Assembly (NCBI GenBank): GCA_020747065.1
Contig: JAGMVK010000001.1
Location: forward strand, 3,410,001 to 3,474,000
Length of the DNA stretch: 64,000 nucleotides
Direction of reading: 5' to 3'
DNA from: Cadophora sp. MPI-SDFR-AT-0126
Lineage: Eukaryota; Ascomycota; Leotiomycetes; Helotiales; Ploettnerulaceae
Of the stretch, positions 1 to 12,264 are shown piece after piece. Each line of letters starts with the position of its first letter. The first letter of the stretch is position 1. The position numbers and the translations under genes were made by a program. The notes under the pieces are model-generated. The model made no database searches. It was not told the origin of the DNA and saw nothing but the letters and a program-made list of their open reading frames with translations.

Positions 1-1886
1 CCTTTAGGTGGAAGGAATTGCGCTTTAGAACAAGATGAATCAAATACATTTTCTTCCTGGGGTTATGGATGGGGGAACAGCGGATGGTCGGGAGCGATGT
101 CATTTGAGTCGAATAACACAAGAGAGTCTCGGTAGAAGTGTCTCTTAACTAGCAATTTCCATGTCATCTCTACACTTTTGAGTATCGAAAGTGTCATCAG
201 GCTCTGTACACGAGAATAGCTCAATCAGAGAAGGACTCATTGGGAAAGATAAAACGCGATGTTGATTCCACCACGCGGTTTCCGCAACTCTTCTTGCCAG
301 TATGATTGATAACGGCGAAATACTTGCTTCAAATACTCACGATCAAATGGTCTTTGATAACTGTCGAGCACTACGACAAATACACAACCAAATCATTCAT
401 AGAATGCCTTCCTTATGCAATCTCTTCGGTACGTATTCCTCAGGATTCGGTGCTCCCTTGCCATCACCCGTCCAACCCTTAATTCCTCGGCTTCCGTCGC
501 CACTTGCAAGATGGTCATGGAAATCTACCTCTGGAAGTGGCGCTGCTTTAGCCGACCGATCAACCTGAGAACCCTACGACAGTACCTTATCAGCAAAGGT
601 CATAGTGAGGAATATTGGACTTGATGGACTTACCGGCCGGTCTGCACCATGAACTAGATTTTCAAGGCCGGATTTAGACCTCCACTCGGAGTTTGCGCGG
701 TCATTGTGCACCCTCTGTGGTGAATCGGTTCTCCTGTATAATCCGTCTGACATGTTGGAGTTTGAGCTGTTGATATTTCTGAAATTAATTATCTGAGAAC
801 TTTTACGGCAGAAAGAAACTCTTGAACGGAGAGAGAAAATTGGTGTTTATAAGGGGAATGAAAGAAAGATTCTGGATGACTTCACTAATGATGTCAGACA
901 GTCCTGATTAATCGCAGGGATTGTGCTCACGACGTTGCGTCACCCACGGCCTGACTTCATTATCATTTGATAACTCAAACACATGTGATGGCGGGAAACT
1001 TCAAGTTTGTCTTGTAAGTGGTCGAACTCCCGAAATGCTGTATGCTGATGGTAAAGTGTGGGAGTACCTTCCATTGAATTCCTACCCCGCGTGGCGATCC
1101 TTCATAGTTTGCATGCCACAATTGCTGCATGACGTCCATTGAATTCCTACCCCGCGTGGCGATCCTTCGTAGTTTGCATGCCGCAATTGCTGCATGACGA
1201 ATGATCAAACCCCGTGGATCTTCGGGTAATTTGATTTTTGTAAAGAGCTTCTTATACCTATCAGAAATCGTATAATCTCCGCTGATTAGCTGTAGCAGAA
1301 AAATTTGATACGTAATAAGAAGGGATCTTCAAATGATCAACAGGAAGGCGATCGTACGGATATAAAATCCAGGCAATAGAAGTCACATCTCTCGTGGTAT
1401 TTGCAGTAACAGAAGTTGGAATCAATTGAGACAGAGAAATAATTATACCTAGCTGATTTGGGGATTGTAAGGAATAAGCTCTGGATTGAAACATTGCTAG
1501 GACCATCAGTAAATTTTGGAGAGAACCAAAGGTTCAAAACGAGAACTTTGCTCGTCATTGCTGTATAATAACTAGCCACTCGTGCCTCTGAGGAGCAGTT
1601 TGATCTTGTCAAGACGATAGAAGCGCCTGACAACTCATCACTGAAAGGATCAATGTCGTGGTCGAATCAGATTTCTTCCGTGCTTGGAAGTGTGTATATT
1701 GTATTTAATGAGCGTATGTCGCCTAGATATATGTGTAATATATGTACAAGAAGAGAAAATTGTGATGATTGGGAATGACTGATGGTAGACTTATGCGCTG
1801 TGTTGTGAATTGGAGGAATATCCCCAAAATCACAAATGATCAGAGCCTGTAGCCTTGACGATTTCATGAGTACGCTCGTCTGAGCT
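1..1886. other. Gene-free 5' flank
   Basis: I see no convincing gene here. Open frames are short, lack recognisable motifs and overlap each other on both strands. A 65-bp tandem duplication (listed separately) is the only clear structure. Exons of a gene that starts outside the window cannot be excluded. Confidence 0.5.
1070..1199. repeat. 65-bp tandem duplication
   Basis: Two head-to-tail 65-bp copies occupy 1070-1134 and 1135-1199. They start at TCCATTGAATTCC and end at GCTGCATGACG. The copies differ at only two positions, and each difference is A in copy 1 versus G in copy 2 within a CpG context. The near identity points to a recent event. Confidence 0.95.
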
Positions 1887-2527
1887 CTATTTCTCCCCTG
1901 AAGGTAGTTCAAACCATTCTTGCTCACACATATAGCTCTTCGCCACATCATCCATGCCGAAGGGTCTCAAATCGTCCACTCTCGTGTTCGTGAAAGCCTG
2001 CGATTTGCCTCCACCTCCAAGCTCCCTGTTCACATATTAGCCATTGTACCAGATCATTACAGTAGAGGGTGAACTAAAGCAAGACAAACTTACGAGTAGA
2101 GTGTGCATGTCTGAACTCCACCTTTTGGTCCAATTCTAGTGTCAACGGCAGTGATCGTGTTGCGAAAATACTCCGGCAAGTTGACTATACAGCGAATCAT
2201 ACGTCAGCACATGAATAGAAGCAACCAATAGGGAGTTATTTGGAAGTTGAGAGGTTGAAGATACTCACAGCATTCGAGCTCTACAGCTGGCAAGGATTCG
2301 CATAGGCCTAGGAATTTCGGATCCGCGCAAGCGATGAGGAGTAGTGGAGCAGGTCTGCCGATGATTACGAGTGGCTCACTGGCGGAGCGTGGATTTAGGG
2401 CTGCCAAGGGTGTGGTGGATGCGATATTCGCGGCGTTGGAGACGGCGATGGCTGCTGCGGAGGCAGATGTCGCGAAGATAGCAGCTGCAGTGAAGGTGGT
2501 TGTGTATTTCATGTTGATAGTTTTCAT
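1887..2527 (-). CDS. Small secreted cysteine-containing protein, candidate effector
   Basis: Three exons are inferred: 2527-2269, 2184-2094 and 2025-1887. They give 162 aa, with GT-AG introns and matching phases. Translation may start at 2527 or at the second in-frame Met (2512). The N-terminus is a typical secretion signal rich in Ala, Thr and Ser, ending near residues 20-28. The mature part has five cysteines and a C-terminal segment of the form VDTR...C-LYS...DL...C. That segment resembles the beta/gamma-crystallin-like ending seen in many small secreted ascomycete proteins. The usual extra Cys after the LYS segment is missing, leaving an odd number. The family is unidentified and the effector role is inference from size, signal peptide and cysteines. 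Confidence 0.7.
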
Positions 2528-3304
2528 GTACTCAGCATATTCGTTTGGATTTTTGTGTTTTCGTGCGTATTTACATGGTGGGAACTAATGTTAGAGGAGT
2601 TTCTTGCAGGATAAGCCTGACTTATGCTGGTTTGTTGTTGACAGGATGTTATTTTTGGAAACAACGAATTCCAATAACTGGAGAGCTCTTTGTGCACTAA
2701 AATACGATCAGTGATCTCCAAAACAGACTCTTAATAATTATCGGCTTGTATCTATCCATCATCAATTCAAAGCCCAGCCAAGAATCTAGGAGCAAACCAG
2801 CTCATCCTTTGTGTATCGGCAAGTGATGCTCATCGGGACAAGACCCGCTTTGTTCTTGCCATGAAGGTTAGCCATGAGTTCCCATGATGGCTTTCTTTCA
2901 ACCGTCTTTGCTGTAATATAGTACAGTAAGTGGCAATTAAAAATATGCTCACACCAAGTGCCAGCAGCTTTCCCGATTGGCTTACTGACATAATGAAGGA
3001 AGACAGGTTTGTTTGCTTCCAGCCTCGCTAAATATAGGGGCTCCGGCTAGGCTTGCCGACTAGCAGAACTCACTGAAGTGCCCCACACAAACACAGACAG
3101 GATTAAATCGTTCCAAAAAAAAAAAAAAAATTCAATCGCAAGGATCAATTGAAGAGCGCCCTCGGAAGCCAGCCCGATGGGTAAAGAAAAATCCAACAGT
3201 CAGTCAGTCCTCTCTGAGCACCCAGTCACTCACTATCCTGGCATTCAGGAGAAAAATACAAAAAGAATGTTCGAATGATCTCAGTGGTCTGAGACCCGCA
3301 GATT
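2528..3304. other. Intergenic spacer
   Basis: No coding signal is visible. It contains a poly-A run at about 3115-3130. It probably holds the promoter and 5' UTR of the secreted-protein gene to its left. Confidence 0.6.
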
Positions 3305-3396
3305 TGCGGCTTCTGTGGATCGAACACAGTGCCTCCAGATTTCAATGATCTGAAGTTGACTTCAGTCTGGCGCTCTCCCAAGTGAGCTAAAGCCGC
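3305..3396 (-). tRNA. tRNA-Phe (anticodon GAA) with a 19-nt intron
   Basis: On the minus strand the sequence begins GCGGCTTTAGCTCA and ends GATCCACAGAAGCCGCA. The acceptor stem pairs GCGGCTT with AAGCCGC and is followed by discriminator A. A- and B-box sequences are present. The anticodon loop reads CTGAAG, placing GAA at positions 34-36. A 19-nt intron (plus-strand 3341-3359) follows position 37, the canonical site for eukaryotic tRNA introns. Without it the RNA is 73 nt and closely resembles yeast tRNA-Phe. CCA is not encoded. Confidence 0.97.
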
Positions 3397-6326
3397 TTGG
3401 TTGATGCTGGAACGTTCTTATTTGGTTACTAGTAGGGCATAGTAGAATGTGGCCCTGAAAGTGCGAGGATTGGATCGCTTAGTCAGTGGTGGGGCAAGAT
3501 GGAGGCGAAGTGAGGAGAATAGTGGGGGCGCTTATCTCCGATGGGGAATGAAGGTCTTTGTTCTTGCATTCTTGATGAGGTTTCGTTGTTAGAATGTTCT
3601 GAAGAGACGGTTCTATTAATGGAAACTACCAGTGACTGACTTTTATCTGATTGATCCCTTGACTCTGAGTTCCGGGAAGGAAGTCCCTTGTGTCTGAAGT
3701 AAGCGAGTCCTACTGAGTAAACACTCATTTGTTGTAGGGTACTTTCGTACAATCTTTGCTGGGCTCGTTAAGTGATGATTGAGCCATGATTCGTCAGCCT
3801 AGGAATAGAGTTCGCTATTTTACTCCTGGGCTCTGTCTTCATAGGAGGCAATCCGAGGCTTCGTCTCGCTGTCCACCCACGCCATCTTCAATCAACGAAA
3901 GCCAGCCCTGGCAGGAAAGATCCCCAGAAATACAACAGCACAAAGCTTAAGGCAAACATATTAGAAAGGCCAGACCAAGTGAAACCAGAATCAGCAACAC
4001 TATTTTCAAAATAATCCACATTTTCAACCAAGCCAATCTCATCCCAGCGCTTCCAATCCATCGGGTTGACCTTCGAAACAGCCACATCCGAAGCCACACA
4101 TTCAAACCCAAAAGAAACAAACCACAACGCAACAGCATGCGATTCTCATTCCCCGTATAAATCTCTAAGCTCTCATCCACTCTCTGTCTATCGATCTGAA
4201 GAGACGAATATATGAAACAGCCACGCCGCATATGAACACGAGAGTGCGAATAAGGAGGTAGTGGAAGCGCTCTCCTGTAATCTTCTTATCGTACTTAACC
4301 ACATCATCAGATCTCACTTGCTCTTCATAGCAGGATGTGTTGTTGGTGGCCTCAAAGTGGCCTTGGTCCTTCAAACGAAACGAAACGAAACGAAACAAAA
4401 CGAAACAACACCAGCATGCGGCCCATCATGTCTGCAGCCATATCTGCAGCCTCGAGGCGAGGAAATGGTGGTCAGCAAGGCATTGCAAAAGGAGGGAAGG
4501 TCAACCTTAAACATGGAAAGCGGGTTGACATATCATTCTAGGGCAGGCATACAGACGCGCGTCTAATAAGTAGAGATCCTTGGTCAAGTAAAAAGATGAT
4601 TCTTCCTCACAGTCGGTCGACCATATCCCATCCGAATCGAGATCTGATTCGTTAGCCTTGGCTAATACAGAAGTGCACAATGCAACGCGATCCAATCCAG
4701 CCCAACCCAATATCTCCAGCCGCAGCATGCCCACGGCAGAATTGACACGACTGTTTCCTTTTCCTTTTTCTTTCCCAATTGATCAACGATGCAAAATGCA
4801 CTTCTATTCTAGAAAGAAGGAAACCTGTTGGTGTGTTGCACAGGGCTGAAACGTCGGAACGGCCCACACCACCTTCCACACAAGTCCTCCCCGGATTGCA
4901 GTGTAGCGCTTCGAGAACACCAGCGTCAAAAATCTCAAGGATCGGGAGATCGGGCGTCTGCTCATTTCCAGCCTCCCGTCCGCTTCCTCCTCCATTTTGC
5001 GGCGTCCTCTCCCCGCCGCTGCATATCTCTCATCACTAATAGGATAATCATCACCATCAATATTTCCTTCTCCTTCTCTTTCTTAACACTACCGCATGTC
5101 CGCGCCACATATGCAATACTGTATGCATCATGCAGGAGTTCCTTCAAGGCTTCCCTTCCCGTCCCAAAATCTCAACCCTGCCTCGAGGCTGATACACGCA
5201 CACATATACATGCATGGTGGGGGCTGAAGTCTGGCATCGCATGTGCATTCCGCTCAACTCAATTCTAAGCTTATAGATTGATGTGTGGGTTGTATTGCAT
5301 CGAGCCCTCCCCGCCACTGATCCAGTAAAATAAGTCGGTGAGGCTGAGTTAACTTTGGGGGCTACTCTGGAACCCTGCAGTTAGTTCAGTCTCCGGCAGG
5401 GAAGAAGGACAGGAGAGGGAAAGGGGAAGATGAAGGACGAGGGGAAAGACAAGGGGTGGGTTTGGGAACCTATCGGGATGAGCAGCTCGTACATGCATGA
5501 TATGGCATGGCATGGTATGGTATGCTGGAATATCTACGGAGATAAGTGAGTGTCGATCATGGAGGTGGAGATGAGATGTGATAGTGTATTGTACAGTTCT
5601 GCCGTAAGTAACTGAGTGAATAAATCTAGTAGGAGGGGAGTGGAGCGGTGCGATGCTGTGAGGGATCTTCTAGATAATATCTTTTCTCAGGAATGAAGAG
5701 GACATTCCGTATCTCAAAAGTTTACTTTCTTGTGCTGTGAAGACCTGTATCGTCATCTTAAGTGGGATCTTTGATCACAGAAAGAATAGACGACACAGTG
5801 AAAGCGGGAATGGTTTCTACAAATCTCCATTCTGATTTTATGTAATCCATCCATCCGTACTGACTTAAGTAATGCTAGCATACCGTATCCTGCAAATTAC
5901 CCCAGGTGCTCGCATTATCACCTCAGCTCAGCAAATGAGAAAGTAAGTACAAATAGCCAGCCAGCCAAAGCCAAGGCAAAACGCTCGTAGTCAAAGAGTG
6001 GTATCTCAACGTCCCGCATCGCCATCTCCCAAACAATCATGAGTCTATCTCTCAGTAGTGAAGCTCTGTCGTAGTTGTACTATCATCGCAGCCGTAAATC
6101 ATCGATTGCAAGAACAAAGGTGCGGAAAAGTTCGACAAGACGTATTGTAACTTCCCGTGGATCTCTTGCCAGCCAGCGCCGAAGTCGAGAAGCCAGACGC
6201 AAAGAGAATGGGAAAGCCTTGCGAATGTTTATCGTATGTATGTGTATGTGCTTGCGTGAAAAGTATATTGTATCCGCCGTGAACGCCATGTCGTGAATCG
6301 TGATTTCGTGAAGTGAGATTGAAGGC
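3397..6326. other. Long spacer with a possible membrane-protein relic
   Basis: No intact gene is supported. On the minus strand between about 4300 and 3890, hydrophobic segments are scattered over two frames interrupted by stops. They loosely recall a fungal multi-TM protein (RTA1-like at best), so this may be a decayed gene. An AAACG microsatellite lies at 4373-4407. The part next to 6326 probably contains the 3' UTR of the C2H2 gene. Confidence 0.35.
4373..4407. repeat. (AAACG)n microsatellite
   Basis: About seven consecutive pentanucleotide units AAACG, with one AAACA variant. Confidence 0.9.
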
Positions 6327-8084
6327 TTATTCATCCTCACACTCTGCGTCCTCCTCATCTCTATCGTCCTCCACAGTAACCTCATTCCTCGATTTCCTCC
6401 CCGCACCACCACCACTGCTTCCTGCACTACCAATTACAAGCCTATACCCTCCACTTCCCTTCTTCTCCACAATCCCCTCTCTCAAAGCCCAAGCCACTAA
6501 GAGGCCATCATCGCCTTGCCTAACAACACATTTACCTGCCGCCTGCAACTCTAAATGCTTTGCCACATGCTCCATCCTAGCATCCCAGCAGCCCGTCCCC
6601 TCGAACAGGTTCCCACAAACCGGACACTTCAGCTTGGTCGGCGCTTGCCGCTTCATCTTGAGGCATGTTTGTTGAAGAGATTTGATGGTTTCTTCCCAGA
6701 CAGCGTCGGTGCCGGCTTTCTTGCGCTTGACAGGTAAGGGGACGTGCATCCGACGGAGGTGTTGCGTGAAGAGGTCTTTGCGGTTGAACTCACTGCCGCG
6801 GGTGATTGCCGCTGCTCCATTGCTATGGCTAGACTTGGTGTTTGGAATGGAGTGTCCAGCTTTAGAGTGATGGCCTCCACAACCTCCTAACTCGCAGACC
6901 CAGACTAAGAGGTTTAGGTGCTGGCTGCTGGCATGGCGCTTCCACTCATTCTTGCTGGCAAACGTGGATGTACATCCCGCGAAATCGAAGACGCAGACGT
7001 AGGCACGGGTATGTGCGGATGCGATATGGCGCTGGAGAGAACCGGCGTCTTTGAAGGGAGCATGTGAGCATGACTTGCATGCGAATTGGCCTTTGGTCTT
7101 CGGAGGAGTCTTGGAGACGCGACTGCGTTTTTGGGAGGGCGAAGTCTTCGTGTTGGGTGATACTGGGCGCCGCTTGCGGGTTCGTGTTGACTTTGGGGTG
7201 TATTCGGTATCTGAGGCGGGGGTGGCGGGGATGTTTTCGGGTTCTGCGTCGATGTCAGACATGTCTGCCTCGGCGTCGATGTCGGATACGTGGCTGTCAT
7301 CGACGTGGATTGTGTTCTTCGGAGAGGCTTCGTCATTGATGCAGTCGCCGATGCCTTCGTCAGAGGCATAGCGATAACCTTGGGATGAACCAGAGGTTTT
7401 CATGGTGATTTGGTTGTCAACCGCGTACTCGCTTTTCATGGCTACCTCTCGAAAGTCCTCCTCATGCTCGAAATAGCCATCGTCTGCATCGACGAAGCCT
7501 TGAACTTGGTCCATACTGACACAAGAGAAGCCGTGTTGTGGGGGAAGAGCATATGCCTGGTAACTTGCTGGTCCACCTCGGAAATCGGGGAATGACTGTC
7601 TGTAGAACTGGTTTTCCATTCCGTTTGCGCAGTATCCATTCTCAGCATAGAGCTCCTGCTCAGCAGGAGGGCTTTCTACGCTATCATTGCTGGAAGTGAG
7701 ACCAGGTGATGTCATTCTGTTGTGGGAAGCTCTCGGAAGGGACGACGTAGGGATGGAAGTATGTTGTAGATTGAGGATGTCCTGAGGAATATTGGGGGCC
7801 GTAAAGAACTGGCGTTGTTGCTCATTGACAAAGCGCTGCATTGTAGGATGTTGCATTTGTTGATGGTGTTGTTTCTCTGGGACACGCTGTTGCTGGACCT
7901 GTTGTTGTACTTGGAAAGATATCGGAGGTTGTGATTGAGGATGGTTCTGGAAAGAGAAGCTGTCCAGAGATGGGTCAATGTTCATGTTCCAGTCCATGCT
8001 GGGAAAGTCGTCACCGAACTGATCATCTGAGTTGATGTTGTCGAAGAAATGGGGATGGTGAAGAGACATGTTGTTGTATGTCAT
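6327..8084 (-). CDS. C2H2 zinc-finger transcription factor 1
   Basis: A single open frame of 585 aa when started at the ATG at 8084; the next Met, 8069, is also possible. The frame extends further upstream but that part is hydrophobic and unlike the rest. The N-terminal third is disordered, with a Gln-rich stretch near residues 55-110. An acidic Asp-rich segment and a basic segment precede the fingers. From about residue 333 there is C-x2-C...H-x4-H, then a C-x5-C finger with the pattern FxSKxEWKRHxxSQH, a C-x4-C motif, a QHLRRMH finger end, and a last CPVCG...H-x3-H near residue 490. A predicted nuclear regulator, target unknown. It shares the SKNxWKRH signature with the next gene on the same strand. 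Confidence 0.85.
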   Translation of the reverse strand: MTYNNMSLHHPHFFDNINSDDQFGDDFPSMDWNMNIDPSLDSFSFQNHPQSQPPISFQVQQQVQQQRVPEKQHHQQMQHPTMQRFVNEQQRQFFTAPNIPQDILNLQHTSIPTSSLPRASHNRMTSPGLTSSNDSVESPPAEQELYAENGYCANGMENQFYRQSFPDFRGGPASYQAYALPPQHGFSCVSMDQVQGFVDADDGYFEHEEDFREVAMKSEYAVDNQITMKTSGSSQGYRYASDEGIGDCINDEASPKNTIHVDDSHVSDIDAEADMSDIDAEPENIPATPASDTEYTPKSTRTRKRRPVSPNTKTSPSQKRSRVSKTPPKTKGQFACKSCSHAPFKDAGSLQRHIASAHTRAYVCVFDFAGCTSTFASKNEWKRHASSQHLNLLVWVCELGGCGGHHSKAGHSIPNTKSSHSNGAAAITRGSEFNRKDLFTQHLRRMHVPLPVKRKKAGTDAVWEETIKSLQQTCLKMKRQAPTKLKCPVCGNLFEGTGCWDARMEHVAKHLELQAAGKCVVRQGDDGLLVAWALREGIVEKKGSGGYRLVIGSAGSSGGGAGRKSRNEVTVEDDRDEEDAECEDE

Positions 8085-11000
8085 CTCTTGAGGAGAAAAT
8101 CGATCCGCCGTGTTGACTTGAAAACGCAAGCAGGTGACAAGATGTGTGAATACCAAACTGAAGGTGAATTTCCAGATCGGAAGATAGTATCGGAGAATTA
8201 TGACAATGGACCCAGGCAGAAAGGAGTACAAGTAGCAGTTTTCAGGTCAAGGCGGATGTTTGCTCCAATTTGGAGGTTCTATGCTGTGTATCAGCAATCT
8301 GCTATGTGGGGAGCGCAGGTAATTGGCCGAAGCGAGGTCGGGTACCCAACAGACCAAGCAAAACCGAGAAGAGTCCAAACAAAGGCGAATAAGTACATAC
8401 ATACGATTCACAGTTTCCTCGACACAAACAAACAAACAATCTTTTTGTTTGAATCGAAGCACCGAGTCGAATCTCTCTGTACACAGCAGGGCGTCTTTCT
8501 GCACAATCTGCTCAACATATACAGAACCAAATCCCAGATTCCAGGAGTCAATGGGTAGACCGAGATAAAGTAGTGGGGGCGAAGTCAATCACTTGATAAT
8601 CTTCCAGAGCGGCGCAGTCTTGTCTGGGTGGGTGGGATAGAACAGTAGATCTGGAAAGGATGGATCAGAAGGAGGAGGAGGAGGAGGATGTCTAGATAAA
8701 GTAGACAAATGATCAGAGGGAAGGGGAGGAGGAGGGAAGTCAGTCTGTCAGTCAGTCAAGCCCCTGCACGCTTTCCCTCGACTCATCCATCCTCCACAAA
8801 CGCACCACTCTACTCTACTCTGCGCTTCTCTCAAAAAGTCCGAACTGCCCTTTTCTTTTCCTGGATTCCGATCGATCCAATGCGAGCCAATCCGGTAGTC
8901 CATCCAGCCAGTAGTCCGGTCGAGTTGAATCCAGAGCTGCCCTCCACCATCCATGGCGGCGGCAGCGTCACGTACGTCGTCACTCGTGCCGGTGTGGAAG
9001 TGCCATACCGAGCGAGGAAACAGGAGAGCGGGAGTTCAGTCCTGCGCGCGCGGAGCACAGCAGAGCAGAGCCTCAACTATTCCTATTGCAAAAGTGCACA
9101 TGCCGTGTCAAAGACGCCAGACCGACTGGAAGTTATGCCAATGGCGTGAGGCGTGTGGGAGGGAAGCACGAACTAGGGGTGGGCGCAGGGCAGGGCAGGG
9201 CAGCGCATGTAGAAGCCAGGCCGCCTAGCAGCCCACAACCAGAACATCACCAACCACCTACTGCGAGCGAGTCTGCGACCAACATTCACACATCCATATC
9301 GACATCGACATACATATCCGCTGTGTCTCAGGGGCTAGGGGTAGCTGGCTTGCATATGCCATGCCATGCCCTGCAATCCTGGGAGGTATGTTTGTGAACC
9401 AGGCTTCGCTGCGCCCCTATGGCCAGGAAATATGGAAGTGGGTTGCACCAACCAGTCCACCTGAATTTGATGGGCAGCACTACAGTGACAGAAGGCAGAG
9501 GGCATATCGAGCTTGGGTCGGTACGCGACAGGGTAGCGAAGTCAGTTCATGCTATCCTGTACCTATGGTTCGCTGAACGAACTGGGGTTGGTTTGGTTTG
9601 CTTGGGTTTGGTTTGGGTTGGATACTAATACAATTACAGTACTCGGGAACTGATCGTTGCATGGATTGATGGATTGATCGTCGGGCATAGCTGGCTTGCT
9701 CTGCTCTGCGCTTCTCATTCCCAGTATCCCATTCCATTCCCAGGACCAGATATCACTATCATCGCCGGCACCAAGTCATCATAACCGACTCGAGCATAGG
9801 TGCGGGGTTATGGATCAGATGGGGCAGCAAGTCTCGGGAGACGAACCTCACAATCAATTGTCCCCTGCTCTTCCGCTGGTCACTATCAGACCGCTGAGAC
9901 AGCACTAAAATCCGGGTTTGGAGCCACCTTCTAGCCCCCTTTCAGCGATCTTCCAACCCGCTCTTTAGCGTGTTGATACCCTGCAAACTCTGCCATTGTC
10001 TGTTTGTACAACACCACGAGGCGAACAAGGCGTCCCGGGCAGACTTCGATAATTAGACTTACTTGATGAATGACCGGGAAAGTTAATCTGCCTATTCATC
10101 CTCTTTCTTATCTTACCTACTCGGTAGGGAGGATTGGACATGACGCTGTGTTTGATTTTGACACCAAGTGGTCGGTTGGTAGGAATTCTTGAACCGACAC
10201 TGAGCGATGCAGATGGGTAAGTACTCGTTACTTACTTTCCCGCAAAAACCGAAGAAGAGGAATATGCACTTCTGCACACTCTTTCACCTCTATCACTAAC
10301 TTACCAGGACTTTCAGCTTGATTCTTGGCTCTCTCTACACATTCATCCAAAAGCATTTACCGCCATCCTCGTTCTCTCTTTATCGTTCATGGCGTCCACC
10401 AAGTCAGGTATCAATCTATTTTCATTTCTCCCTTCCCCTCCTCCCCTCCACCGGCTTATATTTCCTTTTCCCTCCCCTTTTGCTTTTTCTCTCCTCACTC
10501 CACTTCCATATCCAAATTCACTCCGGATATCCCTCCGCCTCCCTCCCTCCCTCCCTCCCGGTCTGAAACTCGTCTCACTCTGGAAAGATCTCCACCACTA
10601 CCAAAAACTTCTTTCAGCCCCCAATACACCTCTCCTCATTCGGATCGATCCACCCACATACCCCAGAGCAGAGCCTCTTGCTTTCACGCTATTGGGTGTA
10701 TCGAGTCATATTTCATTCCCGCGTTACTTTCCCTACCGATATCTATATACAGATATATACATGCACGGCGCCTGTCAGGGTCAAAAGCCCAAACAGCCCA
10801 AAAAGCCATAACGTCCATTTTGAGATTCTCTCTCGTCAGCTTGCTGCTTGGTATGCAAGTGTGAGTGAGTGAGGAAAGGACTAGGAGAGAGGGAAGGGGA
10901 GCCAGATCTTCAAGCGCCGATCTGGGGTTAGGATTAGGTTAGGAACTGGTATTTGTTTTGAGCCGACCGAGCGACTGACCGGTGTGTAATTTTTATAGAT

Positions 11001-12264
11001 TTCATTCGTCAGATAGAGAGGCAAGGTAATTGGAACGGTTTACATCAGATTAACGGAAGGGTAAACTAAAGCACAGTATTTCAGATCAATCATTCATTCA
11101 TTCGCACACGTGTCTCGCCTACAGAATGCCCTTTTGCCCTCTCCGCCTCACAATTCTACCCCTCTCCCCTGCCCTCCTCTTAATCGCTGTCAATCGCCCG
11201 GCAGAGCCCCAGAAAGCCTAACTGAGTGACCGCCCGAGTACAGCACAAGGGTTTTCTCCTCCAGCTCACCGAATACCTCTCTTCCCACTGGCTATGTCCT
11301 GATGGTGTGCGGGGTAGGGAGGTGATTCGCTTAACACCGCCCTGGCTGTGGTGCGGCCGCTCCATACGCTCGATACGTACAAGGAGGGGTGGGAGAAGAA
11401 AGTTAGTGGGAACGAACGAACGAACGCCCGTCCGTGGTGGTGGTTGTGGGCGGGGAGAGAGTGTGGTGGCTGGGGGCTGGAGAGGTAGGACACAGGCAGA
11501 CAGGGGAGATAGAGGTAGGGTAGATAGGGCAGGGGGAGCGACTCGGTGTCTGAAGGGGGGTTAGTGCGGCTTTTACTTGCTGCGTGGTATGAGGTATGCG
11601 ATGAATGGATGGGGAGCGAGATTGGGTGGGGATATGAATTCCTTGGGAATGGGAAATGGGAAATGGGCAGGTGGGGAATGGAGAGAGGAGAGTTGGGTGC
11701 TGAGTCTGATTTCGGAAATTTTGATGAGCTGTGTGAAGTTCGTGAAGGGTGGTCAGCTGCGGCTGAATGCCACTGCCTTCAGTGCCTTCAGTGTCTCTGA
11801 TACTACGCTGTTATGTAGACCGCATCGCTTTGTGGAGTAAATCGAAGCGTGGCTTATGATCTCATCCATTATTTCGCTCTTTTTAGAAATACAGTTCATA
11901 GATTCAATAAACGAAGAAAAAGCAACGCAGAAAATTCCAAGCAATCCAAGCACAAGTGGTATCCCATCCATCCTATCCTCCAGCGCCGCTCGCAAGGATC
12001 CTCCTTTTACTCCTGTTTCTATTCTTTCGAAGATCCGTCCTGTAAATAAAAAGAGAAGGGAAGAAAAGGCTTTTGGTACAGAATTTATCAAAATAGAATC
12101 GTAGAGAGAAATGAAAACAAGGGGTCGTTTAACATGACAACATCTGATCGGAAAGGACGAGGAAAGAGCGCGAGAGCTGGACTATCGTTATTGGTAGATA
12201 GAGACGTAGATAAAACCAAGAGTAGCCAAATTCGAGGGGATAGACGGCACAAAGATTTCAGTCA
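8085..12264. other. 4.2-kb gene-free spacer between two C2H2 genes
   Basis: No supported gene. It holds long CT-rich tracts (about 10400-10620), CCCT and ACGA short repeats (10540-10560 and about 11408-11427), and GGA repeats near 8672-8690. Open frames here are low-complexity translations of those tracts. The left part must include the promoter and 5' leader of the left gene; such long upstream regions are common for fungal regulatory genes. Confidence 0.6.

Noticed and set aside
3888..4398. Hydrophobic minus-strand frames suggesting a membrane protein (RTA1-like)
   Set aside because: The segments are in different frames with stops and no splice sites that join them; at most a relic.
10318..10864. 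A plus-strand 179-codon frame
   Set aside because: Translation of CT-rich low-complexity DNA; all overlapping frames look alike, and no domain or splice context.
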